Part shown: positions 43,000 through 51,748 of the stretch, one piece after another
Numbering within the stretch: position 1 is the stretch's first letter
Layout: every line of letters begins with the position of its first letter
Assembly: GCF_041435095.1 (NCBI RefSeq)
Contig: NZ_CP108025.1
Location: 1,860,001 to 1,924,000 of the forward strand
Direction: 5' to 3'
DNA: 64,000 nucleotides
DNA from: Kitasatospora sp. NBC_00315
GTDB taxonomy: Bacteria; Actinomycetota; Actinomycetes; Streptomycetales; Streptomycetaceae
The notes under the pieces: model-generated
The model's database searches: none
The model's input: the letters and a program-made list of their open reading frames with translations, nothing else
What the model was told of the DNA's origin: nothing
Made by a program: the position numbers and the translations under genes

Positions 43000-43623
43000 T
43001 CAGAGCGCGGTGGCCCGGCCGAGGTAGGTGAGCGGGCCCGGGTCCGGCACCGGGACGACGTGGAACCCGAGGCGGTCGTAGAAGGCGCGTGCACCGGTGT
43101 TGACGCTCACCATGCCGAGGTGGACCCGGCCGGCTCCGGCCCGGTGCAGCGCCGCGAGGAAGGTCTCCATCAGCAGCCTGCCCCAGCCGCGGCCCTGGTG
43201 CTCCGGCAGCAGGTCGATGTGCAGATGGGCCGGGTAGTCGGCGAGCTCGGGCAGGATCATCCGCTCGGGGGTGTGCAGCAGCAGCGCCATCAGCTCGTCG
43301 CCGTCCGCGGGCTCGCCGGCCGGCGGCGGGTACAGGTGGCCGACCTGCGGCAGCCAGCGCTCGCGGAACCCGGCGACGAAGCGGACGGTGTCGCTGGTGC
43401 CGAGGACGTAGCCGACGGCGTTGCCCGAGCCGTCGTCCAGCACGAAGGCGAGGCCGGGTTCGAGTTCGAGGTAGGGCGCGGCGAAGTTGTGCGGGAGCAC
43501 GTCCTCGTTGCGGTACAGCCCTCGGGCGTCGCCACCCGCCTCGGCGGTGCGGACGCAGATGTCGAAGACGGCGGCCCGGTCGGCCGGCTGCCAGGGGCGG
43601 ACGAACGGATTCGGGCTCTCCAT
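43000..43623 (-). CDS. GNAT family acetyltransferase, O-GlcNAcase C-terminal-like
   Basis: 207 aa from ATG 43623 after GAGGAG. The GNAT fold spans the whole protein, with the acetyl-CoA loop HIDLLPEHQGRGWGRLLMET (about 135-155) and final strand VSVNTGARAFYDRLGFH. The sequence resembles the acetyltransferase domain found fused to bacterial/eukaryotic O-GlcNAcases, which also appears as a free protein near glycoside hydrolases in actinobacteria. It lies 146 bp downstream of bglC behind two strong hairpins, so read-through only. Acting on amino sugars is possible but unproven. Confidence 0.82.
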   Translation of the reverse strand: MESPNPFVRPWQPADRAAVFDICVRTAEAGGDARGLYRNEDVLPHNFAAPYLELEPGLAFVLDDGSGNAVGYVLGTSDTVRFVAGFRERWLPQVGHLYPPPAGEPADGDELMALLLHTPERMILPELADYPAHLHIDLLPEHQGRGWGRLLMETFLAALHRAGAGRVHLGMVSVNTGARAFYDRLGFHVVPVPDPGPLTYLGRATAL

Positions 43624-43673
43624 CGGACGGCCTCTCCTCGGCGCGCGTGCGGGGGTGTGCTCCGGACGTGGAT

Positions 43674-43756
43674 GGGCCGGGCGCGGCAGACCCTCGACTG
43701 CCGTGCCCGGCCCGCCGGGGTGCGCGGGGGTGGTCCCCGACGCCCGTGCACCCCGG
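43674..43756. terminator. Tandem terminators of the ceb-bglC operon
   Basis: Two stem-loops in series: 43715-43756 (14-bp stem CCGGGGTGCGCGGG with one wobble) begins 14 nt after the bglC stop. 43674-43713 has a 16-bp stem (GGGCCGGGCGCGGCAG, one wobble) and an 8-nt loop. Confidence 0.78.
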
Positions 43757-43769
43757 CCGCGGCCCGGTG

Positions 43770-45260
43770 TCAGGCGAGGCCCTCCACCGGGGGGATCGTG
43801 TTGCTGCGGACCGTCCGCGCGTACCAGCGTGCGCTGGCCTTGGGGATGCGCTCCAGGGTCCGGTAGTCGACGTAGACCGCGCCGAAGCGGCGGCTGTAGC
43901 CGTAGGACCACTCGAAGTTGTCCAGCAGCGACCAGAGGAAGTAGCCGCGCACGTCGGCGCCGTCGGCGATGGCCCGGTGCACGGCGGCCAGGTGGCGGTG
44001 GACGTAGTCGATCCGGCGCGGGTCGAGCACCTCGCCCTGCTCGTTGACGGTGTCCTCGAACGCGGCGCCGTTCTCGGTGATCATCAGCGGCAGCCGGGGG
44101 TAGCGCCGGGCGACGTCGGTGATCAGGTCGTAGAGGCCGCTCGGGTCGATCGCCCAGTTCATCGCGGTCAGCTCGCCCGGGGCCAGGTGGAAGACCACCT
44201 GCTCGGAGCCGGGCCACGGCGAGTGGTCGCTGGCGCCGTGGGCGTCGTTCTTCGCGGCCTCGCCGGGCGAGAGCTCCTGGCCCTCGACCGGGGCCGAGAC
44301 CAGCGTCGGGCTGTAGTAGTTGATGCCGAGGACGTCGATCGGCGCCGCGATCACCGCTTCGTCGCCGGGCAGCACCAGGGCGTCCCAGTCGAGCAGGTGG
44401 GCGGTGTCGGCGCGCAGGTCGGCGGGGTAGGCGCCGTCCAGGATCGGCCCGGTGAAGACCCGGTTGCCCACCGCGTCGATCCGGCGGGCGGCGTCCTGGT
44501 CCTGCGGCGAGTCGGTCAGGGCCCGGACCTGGTGCAGGTTGAGGGTGATGGAGACCTTGGCGTCGGCGGGCAGCGCCGCGCGCAGGGCCGCCACCGCCCG
44601 GCCGTGGGCCAGGTTGAGGTGGTGGGCGGCGCGCAGGGCGTCCGCCGGGTCGGTGCGGCCGGGAGCGTGCACGCCGGAGCCGTAGCCGAGGAAGGACGAG
44701 CACCAGGGCTCGTTCAGGGTGGTCCAGAACTTGACCTTGTCGCCGAGCGCCTCGGCGGCGATCCGGGCGTACTCGGCGAAGCGGTCGGCGGTCTCGCGCA
44801 CCGTCCAGCCGCCCAGGTCCTCCAGCTCCTGCGGGAGGTCCCAGTGGTAGAGCGTGGCGACCGGCTCGATGCCGGCCGCGAGCAGCTCGTCCACCAGGGC
44901 GCGGTAGAAGTCGAGGCCGCGCTCGACCGCCGGGCCGCGCCCGGTGGGCTGCACCCGGGACCAGGAGATCGAGAACCGGTAGGCCTTGATGCCCAGTTCG
45001 GCCATCAGTGCGACGTCCTCGCGGAACCGGTGGTAGTGGTCGGTGGCCACGTCGCCGGTGTCGCCCTCGTGCACCTTGCCGGGGGTGCGGCTGAAGGTGT
45101 CCCAGATCGAGGGGGTGCGGCCGTCCTCCGCGGCCGCGCCCTCGATCTGGTACGCGGCCGTCGCAGCGCCCCACAGGAAGGTTCTCGGGAAGGCCAACTG
45201 CCCTTCCTGGTCCACTGCGGCGGCCGGGCTGTGCGGGACGGGACGGGACGCGACTGTCAT
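43770..45260 (-). CDS. bglC: GH1 beta-glucosidase of the cellobiose operon
   Basis: 496 aa, cytoplasmic. All GH1 signatures are present: [18 protein letters not shown] at the N-terminus, acid/base E184 in [16 protein letters not shown], nucleophile E396 in LMITENGAA, and [20 protein letters not shown]. It hydrolyses imported cellobiose to glucose and, in characterised streptomycetes, adjusts the level of the CebR inducer. It is the last gene of cebEFG-bglC, 104 bp after cebG. I chose ATG 45260 with GGAG upstream over an ATG five codons earlier. Two terminators follow. Confidence 0.94.
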   Translation of the reverse strand: MTVASRPVPHSPAAAVDQEGQLAFPRTFLWGAATAAYQIEGAAAEDGRTPSIWDTFSRTPGKVHEGDTGDVATDHYHRFREDVALMAELGIKAYRFSISWSRVQPTGRGPAVERGLDFYRALVDELLAAGIEPVATLYHWDLPQELEDLGGWTVRETADRFAEYARIAAEALGDKVKFWTTLNEPWCSSFLGYGSGVHAPGRTDPADALRAAHHLNLAHGRAVAALRAALPADAKVSITLNLHQVRALTDSPQDQDAARRIDAVGNRVFTGPILDGAYPADLRADTAHLLDWDALVLPGDEAVIAAPIDVLGINYYSPTLVSAPVEGQELSPGEAAKNDAHGASDHSPWPGSEQVVFHLAPGELTAMNWAIDPSGLYDLITDVARRYPRLPLMITENGAAFEDTVNEQGEVLDPRRIDYVHRHLAAVHRAIADGADVRGYFLWSLLDNFEWSYGYSRRFGAVYVDYRTLERIPKASARWYARTVRSNTIPPVEGLA

Positions 45261-45364
45261 GGGAGGACACTCCATTGTTGTGCAGGGGGACAGCGGGGAC
45301 TGCGGTCGTGCAGCGGACTGCGGGTGCGGCCGGCGGCGGGGAGGACCCGGGCGGCGCCTCGGGC

Positions 45365-46312
45365 TCAGCCCTTGACGGCGCCCTGGGCGATGCCGCCGAC
45401 GATGTGCTTGCCGAACAGCAGGAACACCACCAGCAGGGGGACGGTGCCGATCAGCGCACCGGCCATGATCACCGACCAGTCGGTCGACCAGCCGGTGCCG
45501 AGACCGGCCAGGGCGACCTGGACGGTCGGGTTGCTGGAACCGTTCATCGCGATGATCGGCCAGAGGAAGTCGTTCCAGGACTGGACGAAGGTGAGCATAC
45601 CGAGCACCGCCATCGCCGGCCGGGCAATCGGCACGACCACGTGCCAGACCACCCGCAGCGAGTTGGCACCGTCCATCCGGGCGGCCTCCAGCAGCTCGGT
45701 CGGCAGCGCCTGGACCAGGTACTGCCGCATGAAGAACACGCCGAACGCGGTCACCAGCGAGGGCAGGATCAGCGCGCTCAGGTGGTTTCCCTGGCCCAGG
45801 TTCTTCATCAGGATGAACAGCGGCACGACGCTGAGCTGGGCCGGCACCGCGAGGGTCGCCAGCACCAGGCCCATCATGACGCCGCGCCCGGGGAAGCGGA
45901 GCTTGGCGAAGGCGAACCCGGCCAGCAGCGAGAACGCGACGGTGCCGATCGTGACGGAGCTCGCCACCAGGGTGGAGTTGAGCAGGGCAACGCCCATGCC
46001 CCGCCCGCCCGCGTTGTGCCAGACGTAGTTCAGGTTCTTGAACAGGTTGCCGCCCGGCAGCAGCGGCGGCGGGGTGGACACCACGGCGTGGGTGTCGGTG
46101 GAGGCAGCGACCAGCGTCCAGTACAGCGGGAAGAGCGAGGCCAGCGCGACCACGATCAGCACGACGTAGGTCAGCGGGCCGGCGTGGTGCTGGCGGCCCG
46201 CGCCCTGCTTCCGCGAGCGGAGGCGGCGCCGGGCGGGCGGGGTGGCGTCGACCGGGGCGGACGGCGCCTTCGACGTCATCGGCCCGGATGCGGCCTGGTG
46301 TACGGCGGTCAT
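45365..46312 (-). CDS. cebG: Cellobiose/cellotriose ABC permease
   Basis: 315 aa. A roughly 45-residue Lys/Arg-rich extension precedes six membrane segments, first [23 protein letters not shown] loop: [21 protein letters not shown]-terminus [21 protein letters not shown] precedes ATG 46312, 11 nt after cebF. It matches the MalG-type component of the CebEFG importer, which is energised by the shared ATPase MsiK in known streptomycetes. Paralogue of 37099. Confidence 0.92.
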   Translation of the reverse strand: MTAVHQAASGPMTSKAPSAPVDATPPARRRLRSRKQGAGRQHHAGPLTYVVLIVVALASLFPLYWTLVAASTDTHAVVSTPPPLLPGGNLFKNLNYVWHNAGGRGMGVALLNSTLVASSVTIGTVAFSLLAGFAFAKLRFPGRGVMMGLVLATLAVPAQLSVVPLFILMKNLGQGNHLSALILPSLVTAFGVFFMRQYLVQALPTELLEAARMDGANSLRVVWHVVVPIARPAMAVLGMLTFVQSWNDFLWPIIAMNGSSNPTVQVALAGLGTGWSTDWSVIMAGALIGTVPLLVVFLLFGKHIVGGIAQGAVKG

Positions 46313-46323
46313 GGTTCCTCCTC

Positions 46324-47334
46324 TCACTGCGACTTGCGCAGGCGGCGGGCGATCAGGGCGTTGACGAGGCCGATCAACAGCAGCAGGGCGAACATCGTCC
46401 AGGCGATGGCGGAGGCCCGGCCGAGCATGCTGTTGCGGAAGCCCTGGTCGTACATGAACACGCCGAGGGTTTCGTACTGGTTGGCGGTGCCGCCCTGATG
46501 GCCGCTCTGGCCGCCGAACAGGAAGGGCTCGCCGAAGAGCTGGGTGGCGCCGATGGTCGAGACGACGGCGGTGAACAGGATGGTGGGCCGCAGAGCCGGC
46601 ACCGTCACGTTGAGGAACTGCTTCCACCGGTTGGCGCCGTCCAGCGCGGCGGCCTCGTAGAGGTCACCGGGGACCGCCTGCATGGCGGCCAGGTAGATCA
46701 GCGCGTTGTAGCCCGTCCAGCGCCAGGTCACGATCACCGAGATGGCGAACTGGGAGGTCCAGCTGCCGGCCTCCCAGGCGACCGGGTCCATCCCGAAGAG
46801 GCCGAGGAACCAGTTGGCCATCCCGCTCTCGGGGCTGAAGATCAGCGCGAACACCAGGGTGGCCGCGGCGACCGAGGTCGCGTACGGGGCCAGCAGCGCC
46901 GTGCGGAAGAACGAGCGGGCGCGCAGCTGGTAGTTGAGCAGGTGCGCCAGGCCGATCGCGATCATCAGCTGCGGCACCGTGGAGAGGATGCCCAGCGTGA
47001 TCGTGTTCCACAGGGCGTTCCAGAAGAAGTGACTGGCCGGCCCGGTGAACAGGTCGGTGTAGTTCTTCAGCCCCACCCAGGTGGACTGGTCGACGTTGTA
47101 GAGGCTCACCTGGTGAAAGGAGAGCCAGCCGGTGTAGAGCAGCGGGAAGAGCCCGAACACCGCGAACACCAGGAAGAACGGCGCCACGAAGACGTAGGGC
47201 GAGCCCTTGGTGTCCCAGCGGTAGAGGCGACTGCGCCACGCCTGGCGCGGGGAGCTCCCGGGCGGTGTGCGGTCGGGTCGGTCGGGCGTCGCGGAGCCTG
47301 GATCGCTCCCGCGGGCACTGATGGAGGTGGCCAC
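46324..47334 (-). CDS. cebF: Cellobiose/cellotriose ABC permease
   Basis: 336 aa from GTG 47334 after GGAAG. Six membrane segments begin [23 protein letters not shown] loop: [20 protein letters not shown]. MalF-type permease of the CebEFG importer and close paralogue of 36131. It is separated from cebE by an unusually long 281-nt gap with several hairpins, so its expression relative to cebE may be set post-transcriptionally. Confidence 0.92.
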   Translation of the reverse strand: MATSISARGSDPGSATPDRPDRTPPGSSPRQAWRSRLYRWDTKGSPYVFVAPFFLVFAVFGLFPLLYTGWLSFHQVSLYNVDQSTWVGLKNYTDLFTGPASHFFWNALWNTITLGILSTVPQLMIAIGLAHLLNYQLRARSFFRTALLAPYATSVAAATLVFALIFSPESGMANWFLGLFGMDPVAWEAGSWTSQFAISVIVTWRWTGYNALIYLAAMQAVPGDLYEAAALDGANRWKQFLNVTVPALRPTILFTAVVSTIGATQLFGEPFLFGGQSGHQGGTANQYETLGVFMYDQGFRNSMLGRASAIAWTMFALLLLIGLVNALIARRLRKSQ

Positions 47335-47367
47335 GTGTGGCTTCCTTCCGTGGTTTGCTGCCTTCGG

Positions 47368-47606
47368 CCCACTGGCGAGGGCCAGTGGGATGCCGCCGGG
47401 CTTCGGGTCGTTGGACCGCCGACCCGGAGCACGACGGCGGGGCCGGGTGCCGGACGGGAGTCCGAGGGACGTCGGAGTTGAGTCCGAGGAGGGTCGGCGC
47501 GGAGCCGCCGTACTGCCGGTACGGGACCGATGTGGAGCTTCCCGTACCGACGGGGCCGGTACGGGACCGACGGGGCCGGGCCGCCCGGTGCTCGACCGGG
47601 CGGCCC
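47368..47606. promoter_or_regulatory. Structured cebE-cebF intercistronic region
   Basis: A 12-bp perfect stem (GGGCCGCCCGGT, 47578-47606) starts 10 nt after the cebE stop, and a 9-bp stem CCCACTGGC/GCCAGTGGG (47368-47389) lies just before cebF. In between, GGTACGGGACCGA recurs. No ORF fits the 281 nt. Confidence 0.6.
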
Positions 47607-47615
47607 GCCGCACTG

Positions 47616-48950
47616 CTACTGGATGGTGCTGTCGATCTGCTTGACCGTCGCGGCCCAGGCGTCGCCGGCCGCCTTGCCGTTCTGCTCGACCAGCAGGATG
47701 CCGTTGCTGAAGGCGCTCTGCAGGTCACCGGCCTTGGGGCCGGTCTCGGCGGGCTTGATCGCCTTGGCCGCGGTGGAGAAGATCTGGCCGGTCGGCGCGT
47801 TCGGACCGATGTAGGGGTTCTTGAAGTCGGTGACCCCGGCCAGCGCGTAGGCCTTCTGGTTGGAGGGGATGTTGCCGACCTTCTGGAAGACCTTGGCCTG
47901 CTGCTCCGGCGCGGTCAGCCAGGCCACCAGGTCCTGCGCGGCGGCGACGTGCTTGCCCGAGCTCGGGACGGACAGGAACGAGCCGCCCCAGTTGCCGGCG
48001 GCCGGCGCCTGGGCGACGTTCCACTTGCCGGCGTTGGACGGGCCGGCGTACTTCTCGATGTTCGCCTGCTGCCAGGACGGGCAGATGGTGGTGGCGAAGG
48101 TGGACTGCGAGAACGCGGTCTGCCAGGTGGGGTCGAACTCCTTCAGGCCCTGCGAGGAGCCGGAGGCGTCGGCCGCCATCGCGAGGTCCCAGGCCGACTT
48201 GACGCTGGCCGAGTCCTTGTAGTTGAGCTTGCCGTCCTTGTAGTACTGCTGCGTGTCGCTGGAGACGACGGCGTTGAACAGCCCGGTGGCGGAGTCCATG
48301 AAGAAGGTGCCCTTGGGCGCCTTCGCCTGGAAGGTCTTGCCCGCCTCGACGTACTTCGACCAGTCGCCGGCCCAGAGCGCGCTCACCGCGGCCGGGTCGC
48401 TGGGCAGACCGGCGGCGGCGAACAGGTCCTGGCGGTAGCAGACGGCCATCGGGCCGACGTCGGTGCCCAGCGCGACGGTCTTGCCGCCGGCGCTGGTGGC
48501 CTGCTGCCACTTCCAGTCCAGGTAGTCCTCCTTCTTGACACCGGGGGCCTTGGAGAGGTCCGCGAAGGAGCCGCTCAGCGCGTCGGAGGTGGCCAGCGAG
48601 ATGCGGCCCACCTCGAGCGCCTGCACGTCGTCGAGGCCGCTACCGGCAGCGAGGTGGGTCTGGACGGCGGTCCAGTAGTCCGCCTCCTGTGTGGTGGTGT
48701 TCTCCTTGACGGTGATGTTCGGGTGCAGGGCCGTGTACGCGTCGAAGAGGCCGGCCTCCTTGTAACCGAACGTCCCGAAGTCACCGACCGTGAGGGTGAT
48801 CTTCTCATTCGAGTCGGCGGTGGCACTGCTGCTGCTCGAACCACTGCTGGAGCAACCGGTGGCCAGCAGCGCCGTGGCGCTCAGCACGGTCGTGACGAGC
48901 AGGGCGGCCCGACGGGAACGGGTGGTGCGGGCGGCACGGGACGTGCGCAT
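47616..48950 (-). CDS. cebE: Cellobiose/cellotriose-binding lipoprotein
   Basis: 444 aa. Signal RRAALLVTTVLSATALLATGC with lipobox LATGC, then Ser-rich spacer. The mature protein is a CUT1 binding protein (GDFGTFGYKEAGLFDAYTAL, LAAGSGLDDVQALEVGRI, VALGTDVGPMAVCYR). AAGGAG lies six bases before ATG 48950, which rules out the ATG two codons earlier. It heads cebEFG-bglC and has a perfect CebR box about 210 nt upstream. Together this is the streptomycete cello-oligosaccharide uptake system whose ligand induces the cellulase regulon. Confidence 0.93.
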   Translation of the reverse strand: MRTSRAARTTRSRRAALLVTTVLSATALLATGCSSSGSSSSSATADSNEKITLTVGDFGTFGYKEAGLFDAYTALHPNITVKENTTTQEADYWTAVQTHLAAGSGLDDVQALEVGRISLATSDALSGSFADLSKAPGVKKEDYLDWKWQQATSAGGKTVALGTDVGPMAVCYRQDLFAAAGLPSDPAAVSALWAGDWSKYVEAGKTFQAKAPKGTFFMDSATGLFNAVVSSDTQQYYKDGKLNYKDSASVKSAWDLAMAADASGSSQGLKEFDPTWQTAFSQSTFATTICPSWQQANIEKYAGPSNAGKWNVAQAPAAGNWGGSFLSVPSSGKHVAAAQDLVAWLTAPEQQAKVFQKVGNIPSNQKAYALAGVTDFKNPYIGPNAPTGQIFSTAAKAIKPAETGPKAGDLQSAFSNGILLVEQNGKAAGDAWAATVKQIDSTIQ

Positions 48951-49158
48951 GTCCATCTCCTTGGTCCGAGCAGCGGCGGTGCGGCTCGGGAATGGGGCGG
49001 AAGCGAGATCGGGAGGCCGGTGTCCGGCTGGGAAACAGCGACTCTGGGGAACTGCGACTTCGGGTGGTACGGACGCCGGGAGTACCGACCTGTGGTTCCG
49101 GAGTGTGGATCCACCTGCGATCCGGCTGCAGAAGTGGCCTGCAGGTCCGGCTGCAATG

Positions 49159-49216
49159 TGGGAGCGCTCCCATGCGTCTGCCGAGAAGGTTCCTTCCCGT
49201 CCGGCAGGCGTGTCAA
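49159..49216 (-). promoter_or_regulatory. cebE promoter with CebR box
   Basis: The CebR palindrome TGGGAGCGCTCCCA occupies 49159-49172. Upstream on the minus strand, TTGACA (complement of 49211-49216) gives a -35 box; the -10 near 49188-49193 is weak. The operator lies just past the expected transcription start. Confidence 0.8.
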
Positions 49217-49893
49217 GGGATGAAGTCCAAGACGTTACCGGAGCGTGTCCTGCGGGCGGCCTGCCGGAACGGCCCCCGACGGCCCCCCGGGCGACCGAGC
49301 GGGACGGCATCCGCGCAGGTGGACCCGGTTGGGGCGGACCCGCACCATCGGGCCGGGAGCACCTTCGGCGGCCGCCGGGCCCGCGTCGGCTCGAAGCGGC
49401 CTCCGGCGGCCGGCGCGGCCCCCGCCGACCGACCGGCCCGGGTGGGACGGCGGCCATGACGTGACCACACCAGGGCGTGGGATTCCCACTCCGCACCCAC
49501 GGTGCACCCCCGACCCCGCCTCCGGGCGGACGGTCGCTGAACAGCGGCCGACCGCCGCGCGGGCCGCCGTGCCGGGGCGCCGGCCGCCCGCGCGGACGGA
49601 CCGCGGCAGTGCTCCGGCACCCGCTCCGGGGCGGCCGCCCGGCCGCCCCGCCCGGGCCGCTCCACCGGCCAACACGCTCCGACCTGAGCCCCGTTGATGA
49701 TCAAATTATCGAAGCGTCGAACACTCATTCAGAGATTTGAGGCAGCGGGCCCCCGCGAGCCGCGAGGAGCCACCGAGCCCGCCGGGCCGCTTCAAGAGTT
49801 GAAGCCTGCTGGATCACTTGACTCCCCCGCCGGGACTCTGACTTCATGTGTGGCGGTCCACCGCCCCCACGATGCCTCGCGGTGGCCCACTGC
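49217..49893. other. Long non-coding stretch between cebE and GH6 promoters
   Basis: About 680 bp without a gene I can support. Open frames exist on both strands but have no Shine-Dalgarno, no family signal, and Arg/Pro/Ala-only composition. An AT-rich island at 49695-49740 contains TTGATGATCAA and TCGAAGCGTCGA, the latter resembling half of the module-1 LacI operator. This is where cebR would be expected in many streptomycetes. Confidence 0.6.
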
Positions 49894-49925
49894 CCCGGTA
49901 TCTGGGAGCGCTCCCAGATACCGGG
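49894..49925. promoter_or_regulatory. 32-bp perfect palindrome centred on a CebR box (GH6 gene)
   Basis: The CebR 14-mer at 49903-49916 is extended by CCGGTATC-type flanks into a perfect 32-bp palindrome (16-nt arms, first bases CCCGGTATCTGG). It precedes the GH6 start by about 240 nt. The long symmetry could form a cruciform or RNA hairpin as well as bind CebR. Confidence 0.85.
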
Positions 49926-50162
49926 AGCACCTGCCCACCGCACGGCTCCGCCCCCGGCCCGCTCCGGGCCCGCACCAGGCACCCTCCGGGGGCCGCTCCG
50001 CCTGGCCCCGCACCGGGGCCCGGCCCCGGGCGCCCCGGCCGCACGCCCACCGATCCGTGCCCGTCCGTCCGTGCCCCCGTCCAGCGCCCCCGTCCAGCGC
50101 CCCCGGCGCCCCAGCGACCGCACCGCTACCGCGCCCCTCCAACCGCACCCGGGAGTTTCCCC

Positions 50163-51392
50163 ATGCGCATCGCCCGCACCGCCCGAGCGGCACTCGCCGT
50201 GACCGCGACCGTGGCCGCCGTGGCCGGCCTCGCCGCCGGCCCGGCCGCCGCCTCGGGCCCGGCAGGCCCGGCGGCCGCCCACTCCGCGCCCGCCCGCACC
50301 CTGCCCGCCGACACCCGCTTCCTCGTCGACCCGACCGGCAAGGCCGCCGCCCAGGCCGTCACCGACCTGAAGGCCGGGGATCCGGCGGGCGCCGCCGCGA
50401 TGGCCCGGCTGGCGAGCCAGCCGGTCGCCCAGTGGTTCACCGGCACCGCCGACCCCGCCCAGACCACCCGCGACATGGCCGTACTGCAGGCCAAGGCGGC
50501 CCTGCTGCACCGCACGCCGGTGGCGGTCGCCTACAACGTCCCCGGCCGCGACTGCTCGCAGTACTCGGCCGGCGGCGCGGCCGACTCCACCCAGTACGCG
50601 ACCTGGATCGACGCCCTGGCCAAGGGCATCGGCAACCACCGGACCGTGGTCGTGCTGGAGCCGGACGGCCTCGCACTGAGCCCGTCCTCCTGCGGCGGCA
50701 CCGCCGCCCAGCAGGCCGAGCGACTCGCCGAGGTCAACGCCGCCGTCGACCGGCTGGAGCAGCAGAGCGGCGCGCTGGTCTACCTGGACGGCGGGCACAG
50801 CTCCTGGCAGAACGTGGGCACCATGGCGCAGCTGCTGAACGACGGCGGCATGGCGCGCGCCCAGGGATTCTTCCTCAACGTCTCGAACTACCAGACCGAC
50901 CCCGACCTGATCCGCTACGGCACCCAGGTCGCCGAGTGCGCCTGGTACCTGGGCCACACCGCCGGCGCCACGGCCGGCGACTGCGCCAACCAGTACTGGC
51001 CGGCCGCCGACGCCGACGCCTGGTACGCCTCGCACGTCCCGGCCGACGCCGTACTGCCGCACTTCGTGATCGACACCAGCCGCAACGGTCAGGGGCCCTG
51101 GACGCCGACCGCCTCCTACCCGGACGCCCAGACCTGGTGCAACCCGCCCGGCCGGGGTCTCGGTGTGCGGCCGACCGCGAACACCGGGGTGCCGCTGCTG
51201 GACGCCTACCTGTGGATCAAGGTCCCGGGTGAGTCCGACGGCAGCTGCACGCGCGGCACCGCCGGGCCGGTGGACCCCGAGTACGGGGCGGTCGACCCGG
51301 CCGCCGGCGTCTGGTGGCCGCAGCAGGCGCTGAGCCTGGTCCGCAACGCCTCCCCGGCCCTGACCTTCGGGCCGCTCTCCTCCCTCGGCTGA
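50163..51392 (+). CDS. Secreted GH6 cellulase, single domain
   Basis: 409 aa. A signal peptide covers about 1-30. The GH6 domain (about 50-395) shows YNVPGRDCSQYSAGG (D130), VLEPDGLA (catalytic acid D168), FVIDTSRNGQGPW and VPGESDGSC (D359). The cysteine pairs expected for GH6 endoglucanases are present. There is no carbohydrate-binding module, unlike many streptomycete GH6 enzymes. GGGAG precedes ATG 50163. The loop pattern suggests endo-beta-1,4-glucanase, but endo versus exo cannot be settled by eye. It is under an unusual CebR palindrome and sits where cebR is often found. Confidence 0.92.
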   Translation: MRIARTARAALAVTATVAAVAGLAAGPAAASGPAGPAAAHSAPARTLPADTRFLVDPTGKAAAQAVTDLKAGDPAGAAAMARLASQPVAQWFTGTADPAQTTRDMAVLQAKAALLHRTPVAVAYNVPGRDCSQYSAGGAADSTQYATWIDALAKGIGNHRTVVVLEPDGLALSPSSCGGTAAQQAERLAEVNAAVDRLEQQSGALVYLDGGHSSWQNVGTMAQLLNDGGMARAQGFFLNVSNYQTDPDLIRYGTQVAECAWYLGHTAGATAGDCANQYWPAADADAWYASHVPADAVLPHFVIDTSRNGQGPWTPTASYPDAQTWCNPPGRGLGVRPTANTGVPLLDAYLWIKVPGESDGSCTRGTAGPVDPEYGAVDPAAGVWWPQQALSLVRNASPALTFGPLSSLG

Positions 51393-51400
51393 CGCCGGCG

Positions 51401-51432
51401 CCGGCCCCGGGTGCCACGGCGCCCGGGGCCGG
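51401..51432. terminator. Terminator after the GH6 gene
   Basis: CCGGCCCCGGGTGCC pairs with GGCGCCCGGGGCCGG (one wobble), 9 nt after the stop. The following 300 bp to the next promoter contain no gene. Confidence 0.65.
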
Positions 51433-51670
51433 CCACTCCACGCGTCCGCGCGGAGCCGTCCGCGCGGGTGTCGGCCGCTCCGCGCGCCTGGGCGGCTCCG
51501 GCGCGGTCCTCCGGCTCCGCGCGGGTCACGGGTGCCCCCTCACGGGGTCGCGCGCCCGACGCCCGGCCCGATCGCGTCGCTCGGCGCACCGGCCCGACCG
51601 GCCGATTCACGGGCGTGATACATCAAGTTCATGCCAATGACACGGTTTGACAACACGTCAATCGTCGATC

Positions 51671-51717
51671 TTGACCCTTTCCGGCGCTTGCCCGACCCTT
51701 CGATGGGAGCGCTCCCA
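51671..51717 (+). promoter_or_regulatory. Promoter and CebR box of the orphan binding-protein gene
   Basis: TTGACC (51671-51676) and GACCCT (51694-51699) have a 17-nt spacer. TGGGAGCGCTCCCA occupies 51704-51717, over the expected start point, the same geometry as at the GH74 promoter. Confidence 0.8.
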
Positions 51718-51748
51718 CCTCCTTGCTCGTCCGAGAGGCAGAACCACC

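Noticed and set aside
49709..49720. TCGAAGCGTCGA as a fourth module-1 LacI operator
   Set aside because: Only the left half matches; the right half is shifted and the palindrome is broken.
49213..49728. 171-codon minus-strand frame in the cebE-GH6 gap
   Set aside because: Arg/Pro/Ala-dominated, no Shine-Dalgarno, no recognisable domain; could be chance.
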